This document shows, one piece after another, positions 24,696-32,618 of a stretch of 37,922 bases of DNA (the first letter of the stretch is position 1; every line of letters starts with the position of its first letter). Both the position numbers and the translations under genes were made by a program. This DNA is from an uncultured Cyclobacteriaceae bacterium (GTDB lineage: Bacteria > Bacteroidota > Bacteroidia > Cytophagales > Cyclobacteriaceae). Location of the stretch: contig CANLOE010000072.1 in assembly GCA_947492745.1 (NCBI GenBank), forward strand, positions 1-37,922, read 5' to 3'. The notes under the pieces are model-generated. The model made no database searches and was not told the DNA's origin. It worked only from the letters and a program-made list of their open reading frames with translations.

Positions 24696-25910
24696 CTATC
24701 GTTCTTGGTAATCCTTAATGACACCCTCTCCTATCCACTTGGCCAAAGCCTGACGGTTATCGGTAATCAAGAAGCGTTTTTTATCCTTTTCGTTTTTGAT
24801 ATTGCCCAGTTCGATAAAAACAACGGGTGGAAGTGTGTTCTTGATGACATAGAGTCCGCTACGGTCACCGACGGTACCGTGATATTCCCTATTGGGCTGG
24901 TATCGGGCATATTTGCGTTGAAAGGTACCGTGAATAGTATGGGCCAGTTTCTTACCCTTCTGGCTATTGTGATGGTGATAGAAAAAGACATCGATATTCT
25001 CTCCCTGACTACGACTGTCCAAGTGCAGTGCTATCAGCCGCTGATAACTACCCTGGTGCCGATAATAAAGTCGATTGACGGCATCTGTCCTCTGCTTCAG
25101 GCGAAGACGTTGGCTTCTGGGTATTCTTTTCGCAGGATAGCATAACTCATCGGTATCCATCATCAAAATAGTGTCATCTCGGATGCCGTCGTCCACATCA
25201 CGAATAATGATATAGACCGTAGCTCCATGGGATATCAGTTTTCTTGCCAGTCGTAATGTCACGTCATAGGCATACTCATCTTCGCTAAGGCTACTCATCC
25301 CATAATCGTCCACTGCACCCGGGTCAGGGCCTCCATGCCCGGATATCAGGTAGTATACGGTCCCTTTCAACTGTTCATCGACCAGCGTTACCTCAGCATA
25401 CTGCTCTCCGAAAATAGGATGCCGTACCTGCTTGGTGCTTTTCAGTACTTCTGATTTCAATACTGGGCGGTCTTTTTTATTGGAAGTTGTCTTTTGGAGG
25501 ATTACAGTCTTTTTATTAATGGTGTTTTTAGCAGAAATCGTTCCTGATTTCACTTTTATCGGTGGACTGGCCACGGTATCCGAAATAGCTTTACCCGTCG
25601 GGGTATTATGTATTTTGCCTTTAGCCAGTAAAGAATCTGCTTGTGATTGTGTGGGAAGCACGTAGGTTTCGCCTAGATACAATGTTTTCCCTTCTTTAAG
25701 TCGGGTAACATTCAGTTTTAAAAATGCCTCTCTATAAAGTGCTGGACTCAGACCATGCCTACGTAATAAGGAAAATACACCATCCCCTTTTTCAGCGACT
25801 ACAGTATTCTCTTTTGGAAGTTCGTCGGATATACCTTGGGCCGGCAATTTTGTACAATAAAGTAGAGTCATCAGTAGTATCCACCCAAAAGCTTTCAATA
25901 AAACATGCAT
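24696..25910 (-). CDS. LysM-containing N-acetylmuramoyl-L-alanine amidase (Amidase_3)
   Basis: This secreted peptidoglycan hydrolase cuts the bond between N-acetylmuramic acid and L-alanine. An N-terminal signal peptide (about 1-25) is followed by a LysM-like cell-wall-binding unit (about 35-87, VVAEKGDGVFSLLRRHGLS to GETYVLP) and a lysine/threonine-rich linker. The zinc-dependent catalytic domain runs from about residue 175: ISGHGGPDPGAV (first His ligand), SEDEYAYDVTLRLA (Glu ligand), IALHLDSRSQ (second His) and FIELGNIKNEKDKK (catalytic Glu). At 404 residues it is full length. It is a single gene, with PR-C copy 2 upstream. Confidence 0.92.
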   Translation of the reverse strand: MHVLLKAFGWILLMTLLYCTKLPAQGISDELPKENTVVAEKGDGVFSLLRRHGLSPALYREAFLKLNVTRLKEGKTLYLGETYVLPTQSQADSLLAKGKIHNTPTGKAISDTVASPPIKVKSGTISAKNTINKKTVILQKTTSNKKDRPVLKSEVLKSTKQVRHPIFGEQYAEVTLVDEQLKGTVYYLISGHGGPDPGAVDDYGMSSLSEDEYAYDVTLRLARKLISHGATVYIIIRDVDDGIRDDTILMMDTDELCYPAKRIPRSQRLRLKQRTDAVNRLYYRHQGSYQRLIALHLDSRSQGENIDVFFYHHHNSQKGKKLAHTIHGTFQRKYARYQPNREYHGTVGDRSGLYVIKNTLPPVVFIELGNIKNEKDKKRFLITDNRQALAKWIGEGVIKDYQER

Positions 25911-26076
25911 CTATACTTACTGTTTTTCAATTCGTTATCCTCAATGGTACATTAAAAAATTCTATATAACTACGAAGAAAGGGCTCCGATCAGTATAGTT
26001 TTGCTCTTTTAATTTTCATATAAGGCCAAATACACCACCTGTCCCATCACAATAAGAAGTTTCGTCACTGACCTTA

Positions 26077-26246
26077 AACCCAAATTGATCGATAGAAATC
26101 GTGATGAGCGTATAAATAGCAAAATATCGGCCATTTGTATTCGTTCGGCATAGCACCGCTATGGTGAATGAAGACTGGTGGGCAAAGCTTCCGGTAGGAA
26201 GCAATTTATGTACGGAATAGGAAGGCTATTGATCAATTTGGGTTAA
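26077..26246 (+). repeat. PR-C palindromic repeat, copy 2
   Basis: This complete 170-bp copy has perfect 14-bp terminal inverted repeats, AACCCAAATTGATC and GATCAATTTGGGTT. The apex is CATAGC-ACC-GCTATG (26149-26163), followed by GTGAAT. It occupies most of the 415-bp space between the amidase gene and the metal operon. The rest of the space shows no gene. Confidence 0.92.
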
Positions 26247-26325
26247 AATCATAGCGGTATAGGCAATTCCATGGCAACCGATTTAGACAATAAAGCTTTT
26301 GAGTGATCGGCTGTTGATGAACATA

Positions 26326-27318
26326 TTACTTTGGCGATGATTTAAGAAGCTCCACCATGTGTCGGTTGAACATTTTCTCAAAAACCTTCCGTTTCAGACC
26401 TCGACCGATAAACACCAGCTTACCTACCCTATCCTCGGTACTCTCCCACGGTGACCCATCCGTGACAATGAACGTACTCCTTGCTGATTGCAAGATAACG
26501 CGGTTCGGGTAGTGAGGTAAAGCTATGAATCCTTTGACGCGATAAATTTGATGGCGATAGAGCCGCACTATTTTATTCAGTTCCAGTGACAGGTGATTCA
26601 GGTCCAAAGGGTGTGGGAAAGTCAGACTGAAAGTCGTGATTTTATGCGTGTTGTTCTCCCCCGTACTATGTTCATAATGATCTCTTCTATCCTCGGATAT
26701 GGATTCTACAGATTTAGGTTCGGTAGTGCCCGTATCCATAATATCAACGATTGGGAATATACCATGGCAACCTGTAAATACTTTGGCATAAGGGTTTACT
26801 CCTTCTAACAGCTCCTTTACCTGTAGAAGGCGGTTCTCGGATATTTTATCCGCTTTATTGATCAGAAGGGCATCGGCCAGCACCACTTGACGCAAGGCTT
26901 CTTCGGCCTCGGTAAGCCATTCTTCTATCATGCCCCCATCGGCCAGACAAATGACCTGCTGTAGTTCAAACGCTTTCTCGACCCGTGGGTCTTCCAAGAA
27001 CACCTGTACAATGGAACTAGGGTCGGCAATACCTGTCGTCTCGATCACGAGACGGTCGTATTGGTTTCTTTTTTTACTGGCCGCCTCCAAGATATCCAGC
27101 AGGCCATCCGCCAAGGTACAGCAGAGACATCCCGCACTGAGTTCCACGACTTCTTCTACACCGTCCATGATCAGCGCACCATCCACATTGGTATCACCAC
27201 ATTCATTTTCGATGACGAGTATCCGTTCCGGCAAACAATGTTTGATAAAATGGTTCAGGAATGTAGTCTTTCCACTTCCCAAAAATCCAGTGATGATATG
27301 TACGGGTGTTCTTTTCAT
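26326..27318 (-). CDS. COG0523 metal-chaperone GTPase (CobW/P47K family), short form
   Basis: This G3E-family GTPase is thought to deliver zinc or a related metal to target proteins. Walker A is GFLGSGKT (11-18), followed by the ENECGD switch region and the metal-binding CLCC (64-67) in GCLCCTL; NKAD is the guanine motif. The CobW C-terminal domain ends the 330-residue chain. I use the ATG at 27318 because it overlaps the stop of the DUF1826 gene as ATGA; a frame starting at 27354 would add 12 residues inside that gene. It is the last gene of the minus-strand metal set. Confidence 0.9.
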   Translation of the reverse strand: MKRTPVHIITGFLGSGKTTFLNHFIKHCLPERILVIENECGDTNVDGALIMDGVEEVVELSAGCLCCTLADGLLDILEAASKKRNQYDRLVIETTGIADPSSIVQVFLEDPRVEKAFELQQVICLADGGMIEEWLTEAEEALRQVVLADALLINKADKISENRLLQVKELLEGVNPYAKVFTGCHGIFPIVDIMDTGTTEPKSVESISEDRRDHYEHSTGENNTHKITTFSLTFPHPLDLNHLSLELNKIVRLYRHQIYRVKGFIALPHYPNRVILQSARSTFIVTDGSPWESTEDRVGKLVFIGRGLKRKVFEKMFNRHMVELLKSSPK

Positions 27319-27980
27319 AGGTCGATTCTTAAAATAATACGTCTCTCCTGCCACTGGGAGACTTTAGGTGAACGGTGCACTATTCCTTTGACCGATAAGG
27401 AAGTGCTTGGGATTTCCCCTTTCAGGATCCCTACATGGAATGTTCCCATTTGCCGAATCTGCGTTTTATCTTTGACAATCAGAGCATTGCTTTTCTTCAG
27501 TGCTGCGCGGTTCAGGGCCTTTTCGGGAAGCCATTCTGTACCCTTGCCATGATAGGTAGTGAACAATCGTAAGCGGTAGCCATCGGTGTGAAACTTGGAA
27601 CAGGCATCATCATGGATGACCTTCAGGTGTAAAGTGGCGGTATCCGTCTCTGAAAAAGAAAGAAAACCTTGCGCCAGTTCGAGTACGTCTTGCCAAAATA
27701 AGTCTCCTTGAGCCAAATAGGTCCTGTCCCAATCTTCCCTATGCTGAAGAAGCACCTTTTTTAAGTTACCGGAATGCACAGTGCACCGAATGGGATGCAG
27801 TGTATGGCTAAGTAATAGCTCCAAGTAGTGAGAGATGCTCTCCTCCACAGGTCTTCGCCAACAGAATAAGTTGACGTTCGGTGATAAAATCACATCACGA
27901 TCCTGCCATGAGTCGCTGATTATCTGACGGGGGTACGTACGTGTACCCTTGAGCAATGGTATATCGCGAAGTAAATTCAT
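27315..27980 (-). CDS. DUF1826 protein, possible HxD...H metal-dependent oxygenase fold
   Basis: This 221-residue protein belongs to DUF1826, a family often encoded beside COG0523 GTPases under zinc control. Its function is unknown. The C-terminal half shows [16 protein letters not shown] (His131, Asp133) and, about 70 residues on, GIVHRSP (His202) followed by Arg213/Arg214. That spacing resembles the HxD...H...R set of cupin-like 2-oxoglutarate/Fe(II) oxygenases. This is my reading of the pattern and not an established assignment. Both ends overlap neighbouring GTPase genes by four bases, so the three proteins are tightly co-translated. Confidence 0.85.
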   Translation of the reverse strand: MNLLRDIPLLKGTRTYPRQIISDSWQDRDVILSPNVNLFCWRRPVEESISHYLELLLSHTLHPIRCTVHSGNLKKVLLQHREDWDRTYLAQGDLFWQDVLELAQGFLSFSETDTATLHLKVIHDDACSKFHTDGYRLRLFTTYHGKGTEWLPEKALNRAALKKSNALIVKDKTQIRQMGTFHVGILKGEIPSTSLSVKGIVHRSPKVSQWQERRIILRIDL

Positions 27981-29200
27981 ATCGGCCAGTTGTCCACAAA
28001 TTCATCCCCGGATTGCATTATCATGATTTCCTCGTCGGTCAGTAAACAAGCATCCATGTCCGCAGTGATACTCCCTTGGTCCATATCCTGTCCGATGAAG
28101 ACCAGTTCGTTCATTCGGTCCCCCCATTTTTCATCCCACTTGGACTGGATTTCCTCTTGGTTTTCAATGTAAGCTTGGCTCATTGCTCTTTGTTTCAGGG
28201 GTACACTGGCCCACCATCGACCATAGATTTCCGCTTTGAGCGAACCTCCGGCCTGACTCCAAAGGATGGCTTTGTCCGAACGGGAAGCTATCCAGAAGAT
28301 ACCCTTGCTACGAATGATGGTCGTCGGGAAATCTAGGCTGACATAATCTAAAAACCGCTGGGGATGTAAGGGCCGCGGGCTGCGGTAAACAAAAGAACCA
28401 ATGCCATACTCCTCCGTTTCCGGACTATGGGAAATACCCTTCTGCGCTAGCTCCAGCTCTTGTAACCAGCCCGCAGACTGTTCCGCTACAGCATAGTCAA
28501 AGAGTCCCGTATTCAAGATATCATTGGGATCGATCTGGCTATTTGTAGTGCAGATGATTTTTGCGGAAGGGTTGAGTTTGTGCAAGGTCTTTTCCAAAAG
28601 ACCCAACTGTGTCTCGGTCACCAGGTCGGTTTTGTTGAGCAAGATCACATTGGCAAACTCTACTTGGTCGGTCAGTAGGTTGACTATAGAACGGCTATCC
28701 TCTTGATCATCGGTCATGGACCTGTCCAGAATGGTATCGGCACTACCAAAATCCCGAAAGAAATTCAGGGCATCCACCACGGTCACCATAGTGTCCAGTT
28801 GGCTGATCTGTGTGAGGTCGTACAACTCATCCCCAGTGGCGAAGGAAAAGGTCTGCGCTACGGGAATAGGCTCCGAAATGCCCGTGCTTTCGATGAGTAA
28901 ATAGTCGAACTTTTTCATTTTCGCTAGTTTTTCCACTTCTATCATCAGATCCTCACGCAAAGTGCAACAGATACAACCATTGCTCATCTCGACTAGCTTT
29001 TCATCGGTCCGAGATAGCTTGGTACCATTGGCCACCAGCTTTTCATCGATATTCACTTCGCTCATGTCATTGACAATGACGGCTACTTTCAGGCCTTGGC
29101 GATTATTGAGAACGTGATTCAGCAAAGTAGTTTTTCCCGCACCCAGAAAACCACTGAGTACGGTAACAGGAAGCTTTTTGTTTTTATTCAATAGGTTCAT
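27977..29200 (-). CDS. COG0523 zinc-chaperone-type GTPase (YciC/ZigA-like), long form
   Basis: This is a GTP-dependent metallochaperone or zinc-allocation protein of 407 residues. Visible are Walker A GFLGAGKT (17-24), [10 protein letters not shown], the metal site CICC (76-79) in [20 protein letters not shown] as guanine motif, and a CobW_C domain ending near FIGQDMD. Length and N-terminal phrases match the zinc-starvation subgroup (YciC, ZigA). It overlaps the DUF1826 gene by ATGA. Upstream lies a 409-bp gap and then the MerC-like gene. Zinc-dependent repression through the palindrome at 30391-30407 is likely if transcription runs through from that promoter. Confidence 0.92.
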   Translation of the reverse strand: MNLLNKNKKLPVTVLSGFLGAGKTTLLNHVLNNRQGLKVAVIVNDMSEVNIDEKLVANGTKLSRTDEKLVEMSNGCICCTLREDLMIEVEKLAKMKKFDYLLIESTGISEPIPVAQTFSFATGDELYDLTQISQLDTMVTVVDALNFFRDFGSADTILDRSMTDDQEDSRSIVNLLTDQVEFANVILLNKTDLVTETQLGLLEKTLHKLNPSAKIICTTNSQIDPNDILNTGLFDYAVAEQSAGWLQELELAQKGISHSPETEEYGIGSFVYRSPRPLHPQRFLDYVSLDFPTTIIRSKGIFWIASRSDKAILWSQAGGSLKAEIYGRWWASVPLKQRAMSQAYIENQEEIQSKWDEKWGDRMNELVFIGQDMDQGSITADMDACLLTDEEIMIMQSGDEFVDNWPI

Positions 29201-29609
29201 CGGCTATTATATCTTGGTAGGTTACGATATCTTAAAATATAGAAGGGTATCTAGCGGCCTCCTGTCCGTAAAACTCATGGGTTACTGTCAAGTAGTACTT
29301 GCTTTTCATACAAGGCGGTTGATTTGAAACCCTTTGAGAGAGTAATGTATTTTCATGACGCTATTTAGGCCTACAAAACATGAGCGATTCTTATTCTACC
29401 CGCAAAGAGTCTGCTTTTCCGGAACTTTCCATTTGGGATTCCCCACGCATACCCTATTGCATCGGGTTTGAGACATAACTATCTTTTGAATGAAACCCAC
29501 ACGATACAGAATGATTCTCAGTACCCAGATCATTACCGACCTTATGCAACATATCCATTGTCCGGTTTTCGGTTTACATTCTGTTGGATATACTTTCACT
29601 CAAGTTCAA
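29201..29609. other. 409-bp gap inside the metal gene set; no gene seen
   Basis: No plausible coding region is seen. ATGCAACAT at 29544-29552 equals one half of the palindrome at 30391-30407, but its second half is not conserved and no promoter spacing fits. It is therefore at best a degenerate second site. Confidence 0.5.
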
Positions 29610-29993
29610 CTAACGGACTATTGCTATCCGCTTCCACTTCATATTTTCCAAATGGGCATAGATAATGATCAATGCCCCAGCCACGGAGAGCAATACCGCC
29701 AGCCAATCGGATACAATGGAATCACTGCTGACCAATAACAAAAAACCAGCTATAAAAAGAACGGGAACAAAATGCTGCCCATGCTTGCGATAACCTCCAA
29801 TAAAGGAAAGTAAACCGATCAGTAGCGAACAGCCTATGACCAAATGCTCTACCCACTCCAGCTCAGTGAACCATAACAGTGAATCAGCCCCGAGGATCAA
29901 GACCACAGGTACGACCGCACAGTGAAGCATACAGATGATAGAGGTACAGATACCTATTTTGTCTAGGGTAATAGCAATGGTTTTGTTACTCAT
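29610..29993 (-). CDS. MerC-domain small membrane protein
   Basis: This 127-residue inner-membrane protein has about four hydrophobic helices. It carries the MerC signature GICTSIICMLHCAVVPVV (about residues 12-29), where the Cys and His residues can bind a thiophilic metal. MerC proteins of mercury operons transport Hg(II), but chromosomal Bacteroidota copies next to COG0523 genes more probably handle zinc; that is inference from context. It is the first gene of the minus-strand set, downstream of a promoter and palindrome at 30366-30407, with a leader of about 365 nt containing a PR-E copy. Confidence 0.87.
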   Translation of the reverse strand: MSNKTIAITLDKIGICTSIICMLHCAVVPVVLILGADSLLWFTELEWVEHLVIGCSLLIGLLSFIGGYRKHGQHFVPVLFIAGFLLLVSSDSIVSDWLAVLLSVAGALIIIYAHLENMKWKRIAIVR

Positions 29994-30204
29994 TTTTGTG
30001 ATTTAAGAACAATCTAAGGTAAAATAATTGCTGCCCCAGCGATGCATATCCTTTTGCTCATTTCAATTAAAAACGACATCGATTGTCTTTGAACTACTTT
30101 ATAGGGTTTAGAGATTGTTTTAGAGTGTATTTCTTATTTTGGCATGCGTTTATCGATTTTCGACGATCACATGGAATTCGCATGAAAAATCTCCCCTGCG
30201 AAAA

Positions 30205-30350
30205 ACAAGCTGCCCCTTTCCGCGCGGAAGACCCGTCTTTTTCCCAAAAATGTCCTAGGGAGACTTTTCTGATGCTCGGCCCTAACTCATTTTGAAATCA
30301 AAATAAACTGTAACAAATTCCTAAAATAATAGCTGCCAAAACCTCTCTTA
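30205..30350 (+). repeat. PR-E repeat in the leader of the metal operon
   Basis: This is a partial or diverged PR-E: AAGCTGCCCCTTTCC, a TTCCGCGCGGAA palindrome, GCTCGGCCC, then TGTAACAAATTCCTAAAATA and CAAAACCTCTCTTA. It lies between the MerC-like gene and its probable promoter, opposite in direction to the operon. It may have been inserted there. Confidence 0.68.
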
Positions 30351-30365
30351 GCAATTGTAATATTG

Positions 30366-30396
30366 CAAAAATATATTTAAGTTATTAAACATGCAA
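30366..30396 (-). promoter_or_regulatory. Bacteroidota-type promoter of the MerC-COG0523 gene set
   Basis: On the minus strand, TTG (30396-30394) and TATTTTTG (30373-30366) are separated by 20 bp, a full match to TTG-N19/20-TAnnTTTG. The -33 element lies inside the palindrome 30391-30407. Confidence 0.7.
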
Positions 30397-30407
30397 CATT
30401 GTTGCAT
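30391..30407. promoter_or_regulatory. Perfect 17-bp palindrome, probable Fur-family (Zur) operator
   Basis: ATGCAACA-T-TGTTGCAT is a perfect 8-1-8 palindrome covering the -33 element of the promoter just described, the classical place for a repressor. Shape and size fit Fur-family boxes. The zinc-type genes downstream suggest Zur; the regulator itself is not in the window. Confidence 0.65.
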
Positions 30408-30442
30408 TTAAATTACACTAGTGATATACCAAAACTTGTACA

Positions 30443-30500
30443 GTAGGATTTAGTGATGAGGGCATAAAGTACACTAAAATCAGTGGTTTAGGTGAGGTGG
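30443..30500 (-). repeat. PR-D repeat
   Basis: This is an inverted match of 19136-19186, sharing CCACTGATTTTAGT and TACTTTATGCCCTCAT. A more distant version with CTGATTTATGG and TACGAAGTCC is seen near 31302-31345. Confidence 0.7.
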
Positions 30501-30519
30501 ATTAATTGATTATTAAGGT

Positions 30520-30685
30520 GTAATACAAATTTGGGTTTTAAATGTCGTATAAGATTCCGCGGGTCATTTTGGTTTCAATCAAGGCGAGAACCGCAGGGAT
30601 AGCAGCGCTATCGCGAGGATTGTCAACACGGAGTGAAGCAAAATGAACAGGAAGATATGCGATAGTTAAAAGCTAAGTTTGTATA
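30520..30685 (+). repeat. PR-B palindromic repeat, copy 3
   Basis: This 166-bp copy is nearly identical to 11227-11392. Its apex is GATAGC-AGC-GCTATC. It begins 20 bp after PR-D and is followed by a PR-C end fragment, so three families are packed together here. Confidence 0.9.
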
Positions 30686-30714
30686 AAACCTGCGCAGCGT
30701 AAAACGACTGATCT

Positions 30715-30764
30715 TGAAGCAATTTATGCTCGTAATGGGAAGGCTATTGATCATTTTAGGTTAA
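30715..30764 (+). repeat. PR-C right-end fragment
   Basis: It matches the last about 50 bp of the PR-C copies (GAAGCAATTTATG, then GGCTATTGATCATTTTAGGT). The bases that follow (30759-30780) recur exactly, inverted, at 12448-12469. Confidence 0.75.
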
Positions 30765-30889
30765 ACCCGGATCATGCATTGAAAAATCTACTACGGATAT
30801 AAATAGCTTAAAATCAGTCGTTTCAATAATTTTTTAGACTCATATACTTAGTTATGTTGACTGTGTTTCATTCACCTCATTGAATCCGG

Positions 30890-31140
30890 TATACCGTTGA
30901 ACGGAATCCGAATTCCGGTAGTTCATTTGAAAATTTTTCTGTCCGGGCACAGCGTTTTCAAAATTTTCCACATCCCACAGGCTGGCCCGAAGTCTCCCCT
31001 GACTTCGTCCTGCTTAATTTTATCAATAGGACCGAGCGTAAAGAAAGGGTTCGGGCAACCCTTTCAGCGAAGGGGCCGGTCCGCCGCGCAGGAGTAAGCG
31101 CCCGGCCGGCTTGAGGCGAAAACGGAGTTCAGGGCGGATA
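30890..31140 (+). other. GC-rich, hairpin-dense region without a convincing gene
   Basis: Successive hairpins are CGAAGTC-TCCCCT-GACTTCG (30988-31007), GAAAGGGTT-CGGGC-AACCCTTTC (31043-31065) and GGCCGG (31074-31079) with CCGGCC (31102-31107) around GCGC-AGGAGTAA-GCGC. It is clearly more GC-rich than its AT-rich surroundings. A 66-codon frame at 30897-31097 is not convincing. It could be a structured RNA or the relic of an inserted element. 31141-31469 holds only a PR-A/PR-D-like stretch (about 31228-31345) with GTTTTTTGAATTCACCATAG. Confidence 0.5.
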
Positions 31141-31469
31141 GAGAACATGTGGACCACGATTTGAACGATGATAACGCAACACGTCCAAAATACTTTCCTC
31201 AAAAACGGGGTATAGTTGGCCGACTGTTAAAATCAGTAGTATAGCTAAGTATATAAGTTTTTTGAATTCACCATAGCTATGCTAAATCCAATAAAACTCC
31301 CTGATTTATGGATATGTAAACCCTCGTTACGAAGTCCCAACGCATGATTAAATTAAGTAACTATCGTCAAGGCTCATAATTGCAAAGGAAGAGAATCATT
31401 TTAGCAAATCTCTTTGTGCATGCCCTACCTTACTGACAGCGCCTCTATCAAATCAGAGAAGCGTACAGA

Positions 31470-32525
31470 TTACTTCAATACCCCGATAACAATCAGGGTT
31501 TCATCCTTGCTAACAGGAGGGGTTCCCAGCATAAATAGAATGATTCCATCCTTATCTGCATAGACCTCTTTTTTGTTTCGCCCGAAGAAATCGGTCAGAT
31601 ACCCTAGGGCCATACCTTTTTGCACTTGGTCACCGGCAGATTTTGACGGATAGAAAATACCGGTCTCTGCACTATTGATATAAGACCTTTCTTCTATAAT
31701 ATTGACTGTGGAGGATAAAGTCGGTCTCCCTGACATCATTTTTAGTTGTCGAAGCAGGTTCATCACTCCTATCCTGATTTTTTCTATGGATAGGTCTTCC
31801 ACTTTACCCAATCTTCCACACTCTATATCCATGGCGGGAATCCCTCTTTTGAAAGCTTCTGCTGAACAGTATAAACTAGGGGATTCCTCTTGCATGTATT
31901 CTTTACCTGTCGTATTGAAAACAACCACATGGTCAAATCCCATGTTCGTAGCCATTTGCCTACCTATTTTTGATATCTCTAGCTTTGTGTCATGGTGGTA
32001 GTAGGCAGTATAGGGCATCAGATCTTCGGGGGCATCACCACTGTGCATGTCCAGAAAAAAATCGCTTCGGGCGATGATATTTCCGGAAATATAGTAAGCA
32101 ATCTTTTCTGTGACAGAACCATTCGGCCGCCCGGGAAAAGAACGGTTAAGATTTTTTCCATCTAGTGGATTAACATAGGGAGAGCGCCCCAGAAAGCTGG
32201 CAAGACCCGCAATCTGTACAAGGATAACAGTCCCCCGCAGCTCTTCCGGGGCGATAGCTTCAATCAGCTGCTGTCCCGCCAGTATCGGGGCATATTCATA
32301 ACCATGAACACCGGCAGTGATGCCCAATACAGGGCCTTCTTCTTTACCGTGAAAAATAGTGATGGGAATGGAAGTGTGGCGGTCCCCATCGGAAATATCA
32401 ATCGTAAAATGCTCCTTTGTTCCGGGCAGAACAGTTTTGCCATTGAACTCGAAAGCACTTTGTCCATAAGCTGAGCTGATGATGCCGCTGAAAATAACGA
32501 GGAGTATTTTATACCTTCGAAACAT
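31470..32525 (-). CDS. Secreted aspartoacylase/succinylglutamate desuccinylase-family metallopeptidase
   Basis: This zinc-dependent M14-like deacylase or carboxypeptidase has a signal peptide (MFRRYKILLVIFSGIISSAYG, probable cleavage before Gln22). Zinc ligands are visible as GVHGYEYAP (His74, Glu77) and DMHSGD (His161). Substrate-binding NLNRSFPG is at 125-132, and the probable catalytic Glu235 is in MDIECG. The C-terminal part is a biotinyl/lipoyl-like beta domain seen in AstE/AspA relatives. At 351 residues it is full length. It should act in the periplasm on an N-acyl amino acid or similar amide; the substrate is unknown. It lies 93 bp after a sodium symporter gene on the same strand, suggesting hydrolysis linked to uptake. 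Confidence 0.87.
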   Translation of the reverse strand: MFRRYKILLVIFSGIISSAYGQSAFEFNGKTVLPGTKEHFTIDISDGDRHTSIPITIFHGKEEGPVLGITAGVHGYEYAPILAGQQLIEAIAPEELRGTVILVQIAGLASFLGRSPYVNPLDGKNLNRSFPGRPNGSVTEKIAYYISGNIIARSDFFLDMHSGDAPEDLMPYTAYYHHDTKLEISKIGRQMATNMGFDHVVVFNTTGKEYMQEESPSLYCSAEAFKRGIPAMDIECGRLGKVEDLSIEKIRIGVMNLLRQLKMMSGRPTLSSTVNIIEERSYINSAETGIFYPSKSAGDQVQKGMALGYLTDFFGRNKKEVYADKDGIILFMLGTPPVSKDETLIVIGVLK

Positions 32526-32618
32526 GATTCATTTTATACTTATAATTCAACAAATTGGTTTAACTAAAATCATAGCGATATTTTCTACTCACTGTATTAG
32601 AGTAGCAGGTATAGGACA

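Noticed and set aside
24582-25145. 187-codon plus-strand frame
   Set aside because: It runs antisense across the catalytic domain of the amidase gene, whose motifs are clear on the minus strand.
30083-30295. 70-codon plus-strand frame upstream of the metal genes
   Set aside because: It overlaps the PR-E copy and the leader of the minus-strand operon; no motif or conserved start.
30897-31097. 66-codon plus-strand frame ending FGQPFQRRGRSAAQE
   Set aside because: It resembles the tail of some real protein, but I could not place it; the start has no support and the region is full of hairpins. Kept as a structured region instead.
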